In this document: positions 1 to 7,685 of the stretch, one piece after another
Position numbering within the stretch: the first letter of the stretch is position 1
Layout of the letters: each line of letters opens with the position of its first letter
NCBI GenBank assembly: GCA_003024985.2
Contig: PXIH01S0090682.1
DNA from: Euperipatoides rowelli
Taxonomy: Eukaryota; Onychophora; Udeonychophora; Euonychophora; Peripatopsidae
DNA: 10,178 nt
Reading direction: 5' to 3' (one strand)
Translations under genes and position numbers: made by a program
Notes under the pieces: generated by a model
Told to the model about the DNA's origin: nothing
Databases searched by the model: none
Seen by the model: only the letters and a program-made list of their open reading frames with translations

Positions 1-924
1 AAAATTTATGTTTTCTAGAGTTTCTTTTATTGAGGATAAAAAAACCATTAATATTGTTGTTGTTGATTATTTCTTTGTAAATAAATAATACCGATAAATC
101 CAAAAAAATATTAAGAGACAACAGATTCTAAAATTAAGCAATCCAATAATTGGGAATCAGTTTAATTTTCTGCTTAATTAAAATTATATAGCTCACAATA
201 ATTATAAATTTTCTGTTGCAAAATAGATTTTTAGCATATTGAGTATTATATTTCTTTACAATAGCTTTAATGGAACTGTACTAATTTAATGAATGAAGGC
301 TCTGACAGTGGTGTTAAGTAGAACTGGAAGTAATTTTTATTTTTGAGAAATGTTTTCTTTTATTATTTAAATTAAAAATGGTTAATAATTATTACATCAG
401 GTAAATATTCCTAAAAAAAAAAAATCGCCTAGTGTAAAACATTTTATTGTGCCAGCTAATAAACTGTAAGTCATAAATCATTTTTAAAAAATAAGAAAGA
501 CTTAAGAAAAATAGATTTAAGAAAAACTTATTCAAAAGCTTCAAGAATTGCATTCTATACAGCAATGATCACTCACCTTTATAGAAAAGCTCATGCATAA
601 GATTTTACAGTGCTTAGATTTTTAATCATTTCTTAAATGATTTTAGGAATAAGGAGAAGGAGAGTGGCAGAGGGAGGGGGAAAGGGATTGAAGGATTTCA
701 AGCCCTCCCCCCCCCCCTACCATTGTATTTCAATTCACAAGTGGCTTTTCAGCTAGTTAGAAATAAGACTAAAGGATGATAATCCAATATTGAGAGGTCA
801 ATCAATGTTTAGCGTTTCAGGGACCAGAAAGTATAAGTATGGACATCCATGATAATCATTGTGATGTTATTTTGTTGTTGTTTTTTTACTGCTATTTCAA
901 ATACACTGATAAGAAAAGTTTTTT
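1..924. other. AT-rich unique DNA, no gene seen
   Basis: This stretch has stops in all frames and no repeat or inverted structure of note apart from the G/C-rich patch at 671-717. Short direct repeats of the form CTTAAGAAAAAT / TTTAAGAAAAAC occur near 500-530. Nothing suggests an exon, promoter or RNA gene. An open frame from 849 runs through the SINE-like head at 925-1002 and is not a gene. Confidence 0.6.
671..717. repeat. G-rich patch followed by an 11-C run
   Basis: Three G runs (GGG, GGGGG, GGG) lie within 671-686, and CCCT followed by 11 C lies at 703-717. They face each other across about 17 nt, so the strand could fold back on itself, though the single A and T interruptions do not pair in register. 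With only three clear G runs a four-run G-quadruplex is not supported. The C run is also a likely length-variable or sequencing-error site. Confidence 0.6.
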
Positions 925-1002
925 CTAGGCCTGTGGGCCTAGTTGAGCGGTCAAGACGGATCATTAGGCGGCCAGGTTGGCCAACAGTTCGAAAGAGGCA
1001 AC
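925..1002 (+). mobile_element. tRNA-derived SINE head (copy 1)
   Basis: The stretch looks like the 5' part of a tRNA-derived SINE. A pol III A-box-like sequence, TAGTTGAGCGG, lies at 940-950. A degenerate B-box-like sequence, AGTTCGAAAGA, lies at 986-996, about 46 bp downstream and within the range for a tRNA with a long variable arm. Just before and overlapping the A box is a perfect 7-bp hairpin, CTAGGCC-TGTG-GGCCTAG (925-942). The same hairpin plus A-box arrangement recurs at 7110-7135, which is the best evidence that this is a dispersed family and not chance. There is no intact tRNA fold (the T-arm end is degraded), no clear 3' body and no target duplication. A decayed Leu/Ser-type tRNA pseudogene is the alternative. 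Confidence 0.55.
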
Positions 1003-1699
1003 AAACTTTTTCATATGTTCAAATATGTTTTTTTTTCATGAAGTATTATTGTTATCTAAAATTTCCTTTGTAATCGAAATTAATGTATTAGATTTTATAT
1101 TAGTGATTTCTATTCCTGTATTCATTGTTCTATTTTTGTAGAAAAACAATTATATGAATACATTTATTAAAAAAAACAAAAAGGAATGGGTTTTGGTAGT
1201 TTTAAAGTCACAGATAACTTATAACTTTTAAAAAAGCAAAACATGTAATTATTCATCTTCAGGATTGTTATGTAAGGGCAAAATGCTTTGCATTTGAATT
1301 TTCATTTAAATATAAAATTCTGAAATTTTATTAAATATCACTAATATCTTGAAAGAATTGATAAACAGGTGTACTACATCATAAAGAATAAATAGCATTA
1401 GTATAAGACACTGGACCTACATATTTGTAATATACAACCAGTTCTTATAGATAATCTATTGACGAGGCTATTATGGGAAAGCAATAATATCATAAATTCT
1501 ATATTTTAAACACATATTTATCAGTTTATTTTGCTAAAACAATGTAGGATATTCAATTCTCAAATGGAAAGTTTTCAAATCAATTTACACTTTTATCTAG
1601 AATCCAAAATCAAAGTTGTTAACAAATGAAGAAATATGTATTCCCAATACTCTTGATCTTCCATAAAACATTTCTTTATTTAACAGTTAACATCATCAG

Positions 1700-1717
1700 T
1701 TTTTTTTTTAAAAAAAA
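1700..1717. repeat. T10/A8 tract junction
   Basis: Ten T are followed directly by eight A, with CAG on both outer sides. Such a junction is self-complementary. It could be a chance low-complexity tract or the joined tails of two insertions in opposite orientation. A smaller T8/A7 junction occurs at 2549-2563. Confidence 0.7.
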
Positions 1718-1760
1718 CAGTAGGCCTAATGAAAAATGCAAGGAAGGGACATCTTTTACT

Positions 1761-1802
1761 AATAAAATTAATATAAAATATTTATTTTATATTAATTTTA
1801 TT
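1761..1802. repeat. Perfect AT-only inverted repeat, 20-bp arms
   Basis: The arms 1761-1780 and 1783-1802 are exact reverse complements separated by two T. The arms contain only A and T, so some palindromy is expected by chance, but 20 uninterrupted pairs is long even here. It could extrude as a cruciform. The match stops abruptly on both sides, and no target-site duplication or longer element is visible. Confidence 0.8.
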
Positions 1803-2250
1803 TATTTTTTATTTTTATTTTTCACTCAAAATCTTATTAGGAGTTTTTTTTTTTTCAAGAATAAAAAATGTCACTTTGTTGGATTTTGTAATAATAAAAA
1901 TAATGTATAGCCTACATCATAAGAAATCTGAAGATGTTATTTGTTTTGCAGGTTTTGCAATAAAGACCTGTAAATTTAAACAATAGGTAAATAATTATAA
2001 AAATGTGACACAATGTACAACTTTTAATTATGGCATCCTATAAAAATTCCTGACCATAGTTCAGATGTCTACCCAATTTTATTTTATTCAATTTGACACT
2101 CCGTAATAGGATACAGTAACAGATTTTGTCAAGTAAGTAATTCCTATGGATCTTTATTGCAGGGCTTGTATTATTAATAAAGAAATATTTTATGGATGAT
2201 AAATAAATTATTTCGACTAGAATCTTACTTTACATTGTCTTTATTTGATA

Positions 2251-2877
2251 TACACTAAAGCCTCAATCTGAGTTCTAGTTTGTTTCCTAAAGTATGCAAC
2301 TCAATTTAAAATGACTCAGATTAAGTTATAAATTTTTACAGGAATAAAAGATTGGTTTCTCTACTACATAAGCCTACTGTTTTGTTTTGTTTTTAATTTT
2401 GTATAAACGAAACAAACTTTTCAACTTTTTTTTTAACAGTCAGTTAATAAAGAGCATATTTTATTTTAGTAGGGAGGGCAAATTGAGGCCAGATTAATTA
2501 AAATAGAGAAGTCAATTAAAAACAACAGAGAAAACATTTAAAAGGCAATTTTTTTTAAAAAAAGTATTTCTTAGCATAATGAATATATAATAATATTTCT
2601 TAGTAATATTTTTAAGAATATTACAGTATTTTTAAGTATTAATTTATTTTAACAATTACAAAATTTAATATGATTTAGAAGTGTGTTTTTACTGAAAACT
2701 CCTAAACAGAATTATTTATTTTATTTTTAAATCTCTTAGGGGATAACTTATTAAACTATTACAAAAAAACTCAATGATGAAAATAAATGACTCAAAATAA
2801 AAATTAAGCTTTATATACAAACGATTCAACGACAAAATGAGTCACATCAAAATGACTCAAATTGAGGTTCAGGTGTA
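2251..2877. mobile_element. Putative non-autonomous Tc1/mariner-type element (MITE)
   Basis: The two ends form imperfect terminal inverted repeats. The left end begins TA-CACTAAAGCCTCAATC (2251 on). The right end, read on the minus strand, begins TA-CACCTGAACCTCAATT. They agree at 16 of the first 21 positions inside the flanking TA, and a TA on each side (2251-2252, 2876-2877) fits the Tc1/mariner superfamily target duplication. The element proper is about 623 bp with no transposase reading frame, so it would depend on a transposase elsewhere. A second copy of the terminal motif, in the opposite orientation, lies inside the left end (2311-2327), making that end palindromic. The decayed repeats and short matching length keep confidence moderate. 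TA flanks are easily met by chance in DNA this AT-rich. Confidence 0.5.
2788..2859. promoter_or_regulatory. Cluster of TGASTCA (AP-1-type) motifs
   Basis: Three perfect 7-bp matches to the Jun/Fos (AP-1) consensus lie at 2788-2794, 2838-2844 and 2853-2859. A fourth lies at 2312-2318 near the other end of the same putative element. The motif is part of the terminal repeat sequence, so the clustering may reflect transposase-binding repeats and not gene regulation. There is no adjacent promoter to regulate in this window. Confidence 0.25.
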
Positions 2878-4020
2878 TTTATTAAAATTGTATATTCACT
2901 CTTGTATATGAGTTTACCAACATTTTGCCACAAACTCTTCACTGCTACTGATAACTTTTTTTAAATGATTTTTTATTATGAAGAAAAATACATTATAAAT
3001 ACCAAAATAAAACATTCAAATAGAATTAATGCCCCACCCCACCTCCATTTTAAATCTGGCATTGGTCCTGTAATACATGATTTCATAAGTTATTAATCAT
3101 TATTGAAATGTATTAAATCATTGATGATGACATGACTATGTATAAATCCTTAAAGTATATTAGGTTTACTAATTTTACAGTCACCTATCCCTGAAGTTTG
3201 GTCACTCTATAAGGTCATTTATTCCTCAACATCAGTTCAGAGTTCTTACCCTTAAAACTGCTCAAGTCCAAGAGTACCACTTTCTGTCTAACAGTAAACT
3301 ATGATAAATTTATACCTTTATTTCTGCTTTCACAACTCTCTATGAAATATGAATACAAATTATTATGAATGACAACATGTATCTCGGCCATTATGTTTAG
3401 CCAATTACTCTATAAACCAAGGGAAATCACCCAAGACTTCTCTTTACACACTGAACTTATTTCCAAAGTTAATTGGATCGCATTCATATAGCAAGAAATG
3501 TGGAGACTCCCCATTAATTTTATGTACCATCCTGTGGATTTGCATGAGTGCAAGAGGAATAACAGCCTCTCAATTTTCACAGTTGCAAAATAATTATAAT
3601 AATGAGTTTATTTAGCCTTTATACCACACCATTAGACTATGGATGAAACATATTGCTAACAAGGTAGTTAATACCTATATTATGGCACTACAAGTTAAAA
3701 AGTCTGCTAGAGAAGTTTACCCCATGGTCAGTAAGGATAACCTCACTATCCCCAAAGATAGAATAAATAAGATCAATGTAAGCTCTCTAAACAGAGAAAA
3801 TGTATATGTCTCTATGTTGAATAGTGATTGTAAACTGCAAAACTGGTCTATAAAAAGCATTAAATACTTATTTCAATTCTCCATAATTTTCTGGAATGGA
3901 CCTAAGAAATCCTTTGTTAATTTCAGAAAGAGTAAGAAGTGGTTTCCTATGCTGAAAGGAACTTTCCTTATAAATAACTTTCTCCTCTGGCAACTTTGAT
4001 AAATCTTCACAAACAACCTA
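2878..4020. other. Unassigned DNA, moderately less AT-rich, no gene recognised
   Basis: From about 3170 the composition becomes more even and low-complexity tracts are rarer. The longest open frame of the window (3643-3999, 118 codons from ATG) lies here. Its product is Lys/Ser/Asn-rich, with no signal peptide, membrane span or motif I recognise. Its end runs through a TTAATTTCAG that resembles a splice acceptor. No partner exons or upstream coding frame are visible. In DNA of this composition a frame of this length is only mildly unusual. The segment could be old, unrecognised repeat or plain spacer. Confidence 0.45.
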
Positions 4021-4895
4021 ACATCCACATCCATACCACTCATCCATGTGAAGAGTAATTTAATTTTCCTTAAAACTCAGCACTGCCTCTCCATTCATCT
4101 TTGCCTCTTCTTCAATGTCTCTGTCTCTGACTCTCCATCTGACCATTCATTAATCTATCTGTTCATTCATTCACAATCCATCCTCCTCCTTTCTCTCCAC
4201 ACATTTAATTTGTCTATCTGACCTCTTGTCCACTGGCCCATTCATCAACCAATTCATCTGCCTACCTGCCAGTTCATCAACCATATATCCATCCATCTAC
4301 CCAACCACCCATCTATCCAACAACCAATCTGCCTAAACACTCATCTTCCCAAACACCAATCTGTCAAACATTCATCAGCCAAACACCCATCTCTTCAAAC
4401 ACTCATACCCAACTACCATCTGACCACCCACACATCTGTCCATCCATCCATCCATCTTTTACTCTAAGTATCATTTATCCACCTATCTTTCCACCCACCC
4501 ATCTTCGAATCCACACATCTGGCCATCCATCTGTCCATTTCTACACCTGTCTAACTGTCTACCCATCCAACAAATCACACATATATTAATCATGCATAAA
4601 TCCATTCATCTGTTCATCAAGTACTCTACATGTCCAGTCATCCACCCATTCATCTGTACCCATCCATCCACATATCCATCTGCCCACACTTAAACCATAT
4701 TCCAGCCGTCCATCCATACACTTGTCAACTTATGTCCATCATTTTGTCTCTCTATTGGCTGTCTCTCTATTGGCTCTATCTCTTTGTTTCTTTGTCTTCT
4801 GTCTGGCTGTTTGCCCACCAGACCATCAGCTTGTTTGCTCATGTAACCACATGTCTATCCATCCATCCATCTATCAATATATCTAGAGCCTGAGA
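4021..4895. repeat. Degenerate CATC/TCCA tetranucleotide satellite
   Basis: The + strand is dominated by CATC, ATCC, CATT and CACC words with almost no G, most densely from about 4255 to 4700. The purest arrays are (TCCA)n at 4439-4456 and 4856-4871. Between about 4333 and 4410 a higher-order unit of about 16 nt appears, of the form CAAACACYCATCTNTC, repeated four to five times. The pattern is that of an old expanded tetranucleotide repeat now heavily substituted. The open frame at 4630-4893 is only a translation of the repeat (Ser/His/Pro/Ile-rich) and is not a gene. Confidence 0.9.
4746..4775 (+). repeat. Perfect 15-bp tandem duplication
   Basis: The unit GTCTCTCTATTGGCT occurs twice back to back (4746-4760, 4761-4775) without a mismatch. 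It sits inside the degenerate satellite, so it is a recent local duplication compared with the surrounding decayed repeats. Confidence 0.9.
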
Positions 4896-6036
4896 TAGGA
4901 TAGAGATAAAAAAAAAATGAAATGTAAGGAGTCAATTCTTCAACTTTCTCAAGGTTGTCTGGATGATAAAGATCTTATCTATAAGAAAACTTTTTTTTAC
5001 TCATAAGCACTTAAACATTTGGTAATCAGGTGAATTGTATTATGTTTTTATGCAATCAGCTTCATTATCTCTTGTCTGATTTTGATATTTATTTAAATTT
5101 GATTTTTAATATCCTTTGCAAAGTTTGTGAACAAATTGTTGTTGCAGTCTGATATTAAAGTTTTCATTATGGGATTTTTTATTATGATTTATTTTCAAAG
5201 AAAATCTCTAAAAATATAATTCCACATGGTTAAAGAAAAAAAGTGTTATTAAAAAATCAAATTACATAGTTAAGCCTTTTGCTCCTCCCAAAAAAAATGG
5301 TACTGTTATCAGCATCCACACGATGGAGCTTATTTCAAGAATCAACTTATCTCAAGCACAGAGTGGCACCCAATCATATTGCTGATGTTGACTACTTTGT
5401 AGAAATAGTACATGATGTTTTATTGTTTTTTTTCTTACCCGGAAATGAAGATTTCTGGGAGGGTGTAGGTGGGATACAGAATGATGGATAATATTTGCTG
5501 AAATTTTTAGAAGTTATGAAAATGTGTTTTAAAACCACAAAAGGAAATTTCCTAATAGCTAAAACTTTCATAAAATAATATTCATCATACATTCCACCCT
5601 CCCCATCTTCCTCTCAAGAAACAAACTTGTAAAACATAACCAAACAATATAATATCTACAACACAGGTGCTGTCACACGGATAATTATTTCAACTGCAGT
5701 TGAACCACATCTCTGTGGATATTTTATTATATTATTTCAATATACTTTAATAAAAAATAAACTCTATTCTATTTTAAGGTGAGAAGAGAACATAATTTTA
5801 CCATATCTCTTAACCATTTGATCTGTACAGTAGCCTTAATGTTATTTTGTTTTCATTTTTTTTAAATATAAATATAGTAAAGGAAGGACGAAGGACGTTA
5901 AATTTTAGCTTGCCAGAGAACATCACACTACATTAGTAAACAATGTGCATGACCCAAGAAAGTCTTGACTGCAGAGAGTGAACATGCAAAAGTGGCCAAT
6001 AGAAATGGAATATATGTACACAAGACTAAGATAACA
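4896..6036. other. Unassigned AT-rich DNA, no gene recognised
   Basis: No family-level similarity is recognised. A 70-codon open stretch at 5279-5491 overlaps another short frame on the minus strand (5392-5592). Neither has a domain or plausible splice context that I can support. A 12-bp sequence, TGGCACCCAATC, at 5364-5375 exactly repeats the outer edge of the hairpin at 6037-6105. A short GAAGGAC duplication occurs at about 5882-5897. Confidence 0.5.
5689..5718. repeat. Two adjacent short palindromes
   Basis: TTCAACTGCAGTTGAA (5689-5704) is a perfect 16-bp palindrome. It is followed directly by CCACATCTCTGTGG (5705-5718), which has 5-bp inverted arms. The first holds CAACTG/CAGTTG E-box-like halves, and a CAGGTG E-box lies about 20 bp upstream. 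A binding-site role is possible but unsupported beyond the motif. Confidence 0.5.
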
Positions 6037-6105
6037 TTAGGTGCCATTCTGAAATCAGGAATGAACTGTATTATAGTTCATCCCTGATTTCACAATGGCA
6101 CCCAA
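6037..6105. repeat. 69-nt hairpin with 31-nt arms (fold-back element or pre-miRNA-like)
   Basis: The arms 6037-6067 and 6075-6105 are reverse complements at 28 of 31 positions, around a 7-nt loop, GTATTAT. On the + strand the mismatches are two A/C and one C/C. In a minus-strand transcript the two A/C become U/G wobble pairs, leaving a single mismatch, so that strand would fold better. Size and pairing resemble a microRNA precursor, but the near-perfect symmetry also fits a tiny fold-back transposon or palindromic MITE. A partial copy of its outer edge at 5364-5375 favours a repeat family. No clear target duplication flanks it. Confidence 0.75.
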
Positions 6106-6189
6106 TCGTAAAAGCTCTTTATTTTTATTATTCTATCACAGCCTTTAAAATGATAATATCATTCTTTATAGGACAACCATTTACTATTG
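6106..6189. other. Short AT-rich spacer
   Basis: Plain AT-rich sequence lies between the hairpin and the piggyBac-type element. Nothing is recognised in it. Confidence 0.5.
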
Positions 6190-6211
6190 TTAACCCTAGG
6201 ATGCATAAAGT

Positions 6212-6590
6212 GGGTCTTTTAGGCCCACCTATGTGCAAAAATGTCTGTATTACTGTCAAATTTTTAATTATGATTTTGGTAGTTTTTGTAATCCTAAGCA
6301 AACTAATCTAATACATATTCCAAGTGTCATTTTTTAGTTATGAAAATTCATTTTAAAAACAAAAACAAATTAGCACATTATTATTTTATTTGGGTTTTAG
6401 ACGTCTATGTACAAATACATCTGCCCTGCAGTTATATTTCAAGTTATGACTTTTAAAATTTTTGTATTCCTAAACAACCCAATCATGCACATATTCCAAG
6501 TATCATTTTTGAAAATTTTTTTTTAGAAAAAAAATTAGACAAAAAATATACACTTTTACATAAGCTGGGTATTTTAGGCCCTTATCGTTA
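6212..6590 (+). repeat. Internal ~177-bp tandem repeat of the piggyBac-type MITE
   Basis: Each unit starts with a GGG-TTTTAG-type word: GGGTCTTTTAGGCCC at 6212, GGGTTTTAG at 6392 and GGGTATTTTAGGCCC at 6567, giving spacings of 180 and 175 bp. Within the units the order of shared words is kept: TTTTTGTAATCCTAA versus TTTTTGTATTCCTAA, then ACATATTCCAAGTGTCATTTTT versus its near copy. Two diverged full units are followed by the start of a third. Confidence 0.75.
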
Positions 6591-6777
6591 CTATTATTTA
6601 TACCCGATAGTTTCTATATTTATACAATAGTTCTGTAATGTTTTTTTTTAATTTTACTTCAACTAATTATTAATTTAGGAATATTTGAATTAATAAATTA
6701 TGTTTAAAAGATTATAAATCTTACATTTCGTTAAAATATAATATGGGCCAAAAAGGCCCCAGCTTATGTAAAAGTGT
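6550..6777. repeat. Internal inverted repeat, 20-bp perfect arms
   Basis: 6550-6569 and 6758-6777 are exact reverse complements (core ACTTTTACATAAGCTGGG). The right arm lies about 14 bp inside the right terminal repeat, while the left arm lies more than 340 bp inside the left end. This asymmetric subterminal placement recalls the internal inverted repeats known in piggyBac elements. Next to the right arm is the palindrome GGGCC-AAAAA-GGCCC (6745-6759). Confidence 0.85.
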
Positions 6778-6808
6778 GAAATTTTATGTCTATGCATCCT
6801 AGGGTTAA

Positions 6809-7109
6809 ACATTATGTATTAGACATTTAAACATATATTTGTATATATTTTGTTCTTATGTGAGTGCTATTTGTTTACTGATAATGTATTTTGTAAAAAC
6901 TCTCAAACCCCAAAAATTGTTAGTTTGACCTCTGACCTTTGCATTAATTTCATTTTTATTTTTTAACTAAGAATGTTTTTTTTTTTTTTTTTTAGGAATA
7001 TTACCTGAAATTAAATCATTAAAAAAAATCATTTTGTGTTTATTTAAGCTCTAAACCAATGTAAAATATCAATGTTTTATAAATGTAAATAGCTTCTGAG
7101 AAGAATCAT
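6809..7109. other. AT-rich DNA with an 18-T run
   Basis: A run of 18 T at 6976-6993 is followed by AGG. It resembles a polypyrimidine tract with a splice acceptor, but no exon-like open frame follows. It could equally be the poly-A tail of a minus-strand retroposon, though no body is recognised. Nothing else is seen. Confidence 0.5.
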
Positions 7110-7204
7110 TAGGCCTAAGGGGCCTAGCCAAGCGGTCCAAGTCGGATTGCTCGGTTCAAGTCGGATCGCTCGATACTTCGGAAGCCAGGTCCGGTCACTG
7201 ATTC
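7110..7204 (+). mobile_element. tRNA-derived SINE head (copy 2) with internal 19-bp duplication
   Basis: It shares with 925-1002 the 5' hairpin (TAGGCC-TAAGG-GGCCTA, 7110-7126) and the overlapping A box, here TAGCCAAGCGG at 7125-7135. A 19-bp tandem duplication, CAAGTCGGATTGCTCGGTT, follows (7138-7156 and 7157-7175, 16 of 19 identical). The junction creates a B-box-like GGTTCAAGTCG at 7153-7163. A second degenerate B box, GGTCCGGTCAC, lies at 7188-7198. If one 19-bp unit is removed, the A-to-B spacing becomes 44 bp, close to the 46 bp of copy 1, which suggests the second B box is the original. No clear 3' end or target duplication was found. Confidence 0.6.
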
Positions 7205-7685
7205 TAACCTGGAAAACCTCTTTTCTGGGTTCAACAGTGTATTAATTGAATATAGTTTTTTAAGCATTTAACCATCAAGGGAATTTGTTACCAAATGGTT
7301 ATAATGAGCAAGAAAGGAATGATGCATTATACTTGAATTTATATATTGATCTGTTAAATAAAGTCACAGTATTCCCCTATTGGGAAATTTATATAAAAAA
7401 AAAAATAACCATTAAAAATATTAAATTGCCTCACAATACCTGTTGAAATAAAAAAATGTTTTATTCTTATATTTCAAAATTAATGTCAACAGCCATCTGG
7501 TTGGTTGGAAGTATATTGGGAAGAAAATCAATAAATGCAGAATTTTCTATTTAGTTGAAAATATTGTATTATAAGGGGCCTGAAGCATCTGACACAAACT
7601 GTTCTTTATCATGTTATCCCCTTCAACAATCATCAATCTCTACCTTTGTAACAGTTACTGAAATAATTAAATACAGATCTATATG
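7205..7685. other. AT-rich DNA, no gene seen
   Basis: The first part may include a residual 3' body of the SINE-like copy, but no family sequence is recognised. The open frame at 7555-7779 runs into the inverted repeat of the next element and is not a gene. A short AAGGGG/CCCCTT inverted pair spans 7572-7623. Confidence 0.5.

Larger units (their letters stand above)
1003..2250. other. AT-rich intergenic DNA, no gene seen
   Basis: G+C is about 20-25% by eye and CpG is very sparse (about four in 1.1 kb). The open frame at 1626-1910 translates to a Phe/Lys/Asn-rich low-complexity string that crosses a T/A-tract junction and the AT palindrome, so it is not treated as a gene. A TAGGCCTAAT motif lies at 1721-1730. 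A run of 12 T occurs at 1844-1855. Confidence 0.6.
6190..6808. mobile_element. Non-autonomous piggyBac-type transposon (MITE)
   Basis: The element is bounded by TTAA on both sides (6190-6193, 6805-6808), the hallmark target duplication of piggyBac transposons. Its perfect 14-bp terminal inverted repeats, CCCTAGGATGCATA, lie at 6194-6207 and 6791-6804 (inverted). The CCC...GGG ends fit the superfamily. The element is 611 bp without the TTAA copies and has no transposase frame, so it would need a transposase from an autonomous relative. Inside it are subterminal GGGTCTTTTAGGCCC-like palindromes and an internal tandem repeat of about 177 bp. The perfect terminal repeats and intact TTAA pair suggest an insertion that is not very old. 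Confidence 0.88.

Noticed and set aside
671-717. G-quadruplex
   Set aside because: Only three G runs of three or more are present, which is not enough for a standard four-run fold.
925-1002. Functional tRNA gene
   Set aside because: A complete cloverleaf cannot be drawn, and the B box and T arm are degraded. The shared hairpin with 7110-7204 fits a SINE better.
849-1073. 74-codon open frame with a Cys/Phe-rich start
   Set aside because: It runs straight through the tRNA-like SINE head at 925-1002.
1626-1910. 94-codon open frame rich in Phe, Lys and Asn
   Set aside because: It spans the T10/A8 junction and the AT palindrome. Its composition reflects AT bias and it has no recognisable domain.
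4630-4893. 87-codon open frame rich in His, Pro, Ser and Ile
   Set aside because: It is the translation of the CATC/TCCA satellite. Such G-poor repeats lack stops by composition.
5279-5592. Overlapping short frames on both strands
   Set aside because: They overlap in opposite directions, are under 75 codons and show no family motif or supported splice sites.
6976-7000. T18-AGG as a splice acceptor
   Set aside because: No open reading frame or exon-like composition follows. Long T runs are common here.
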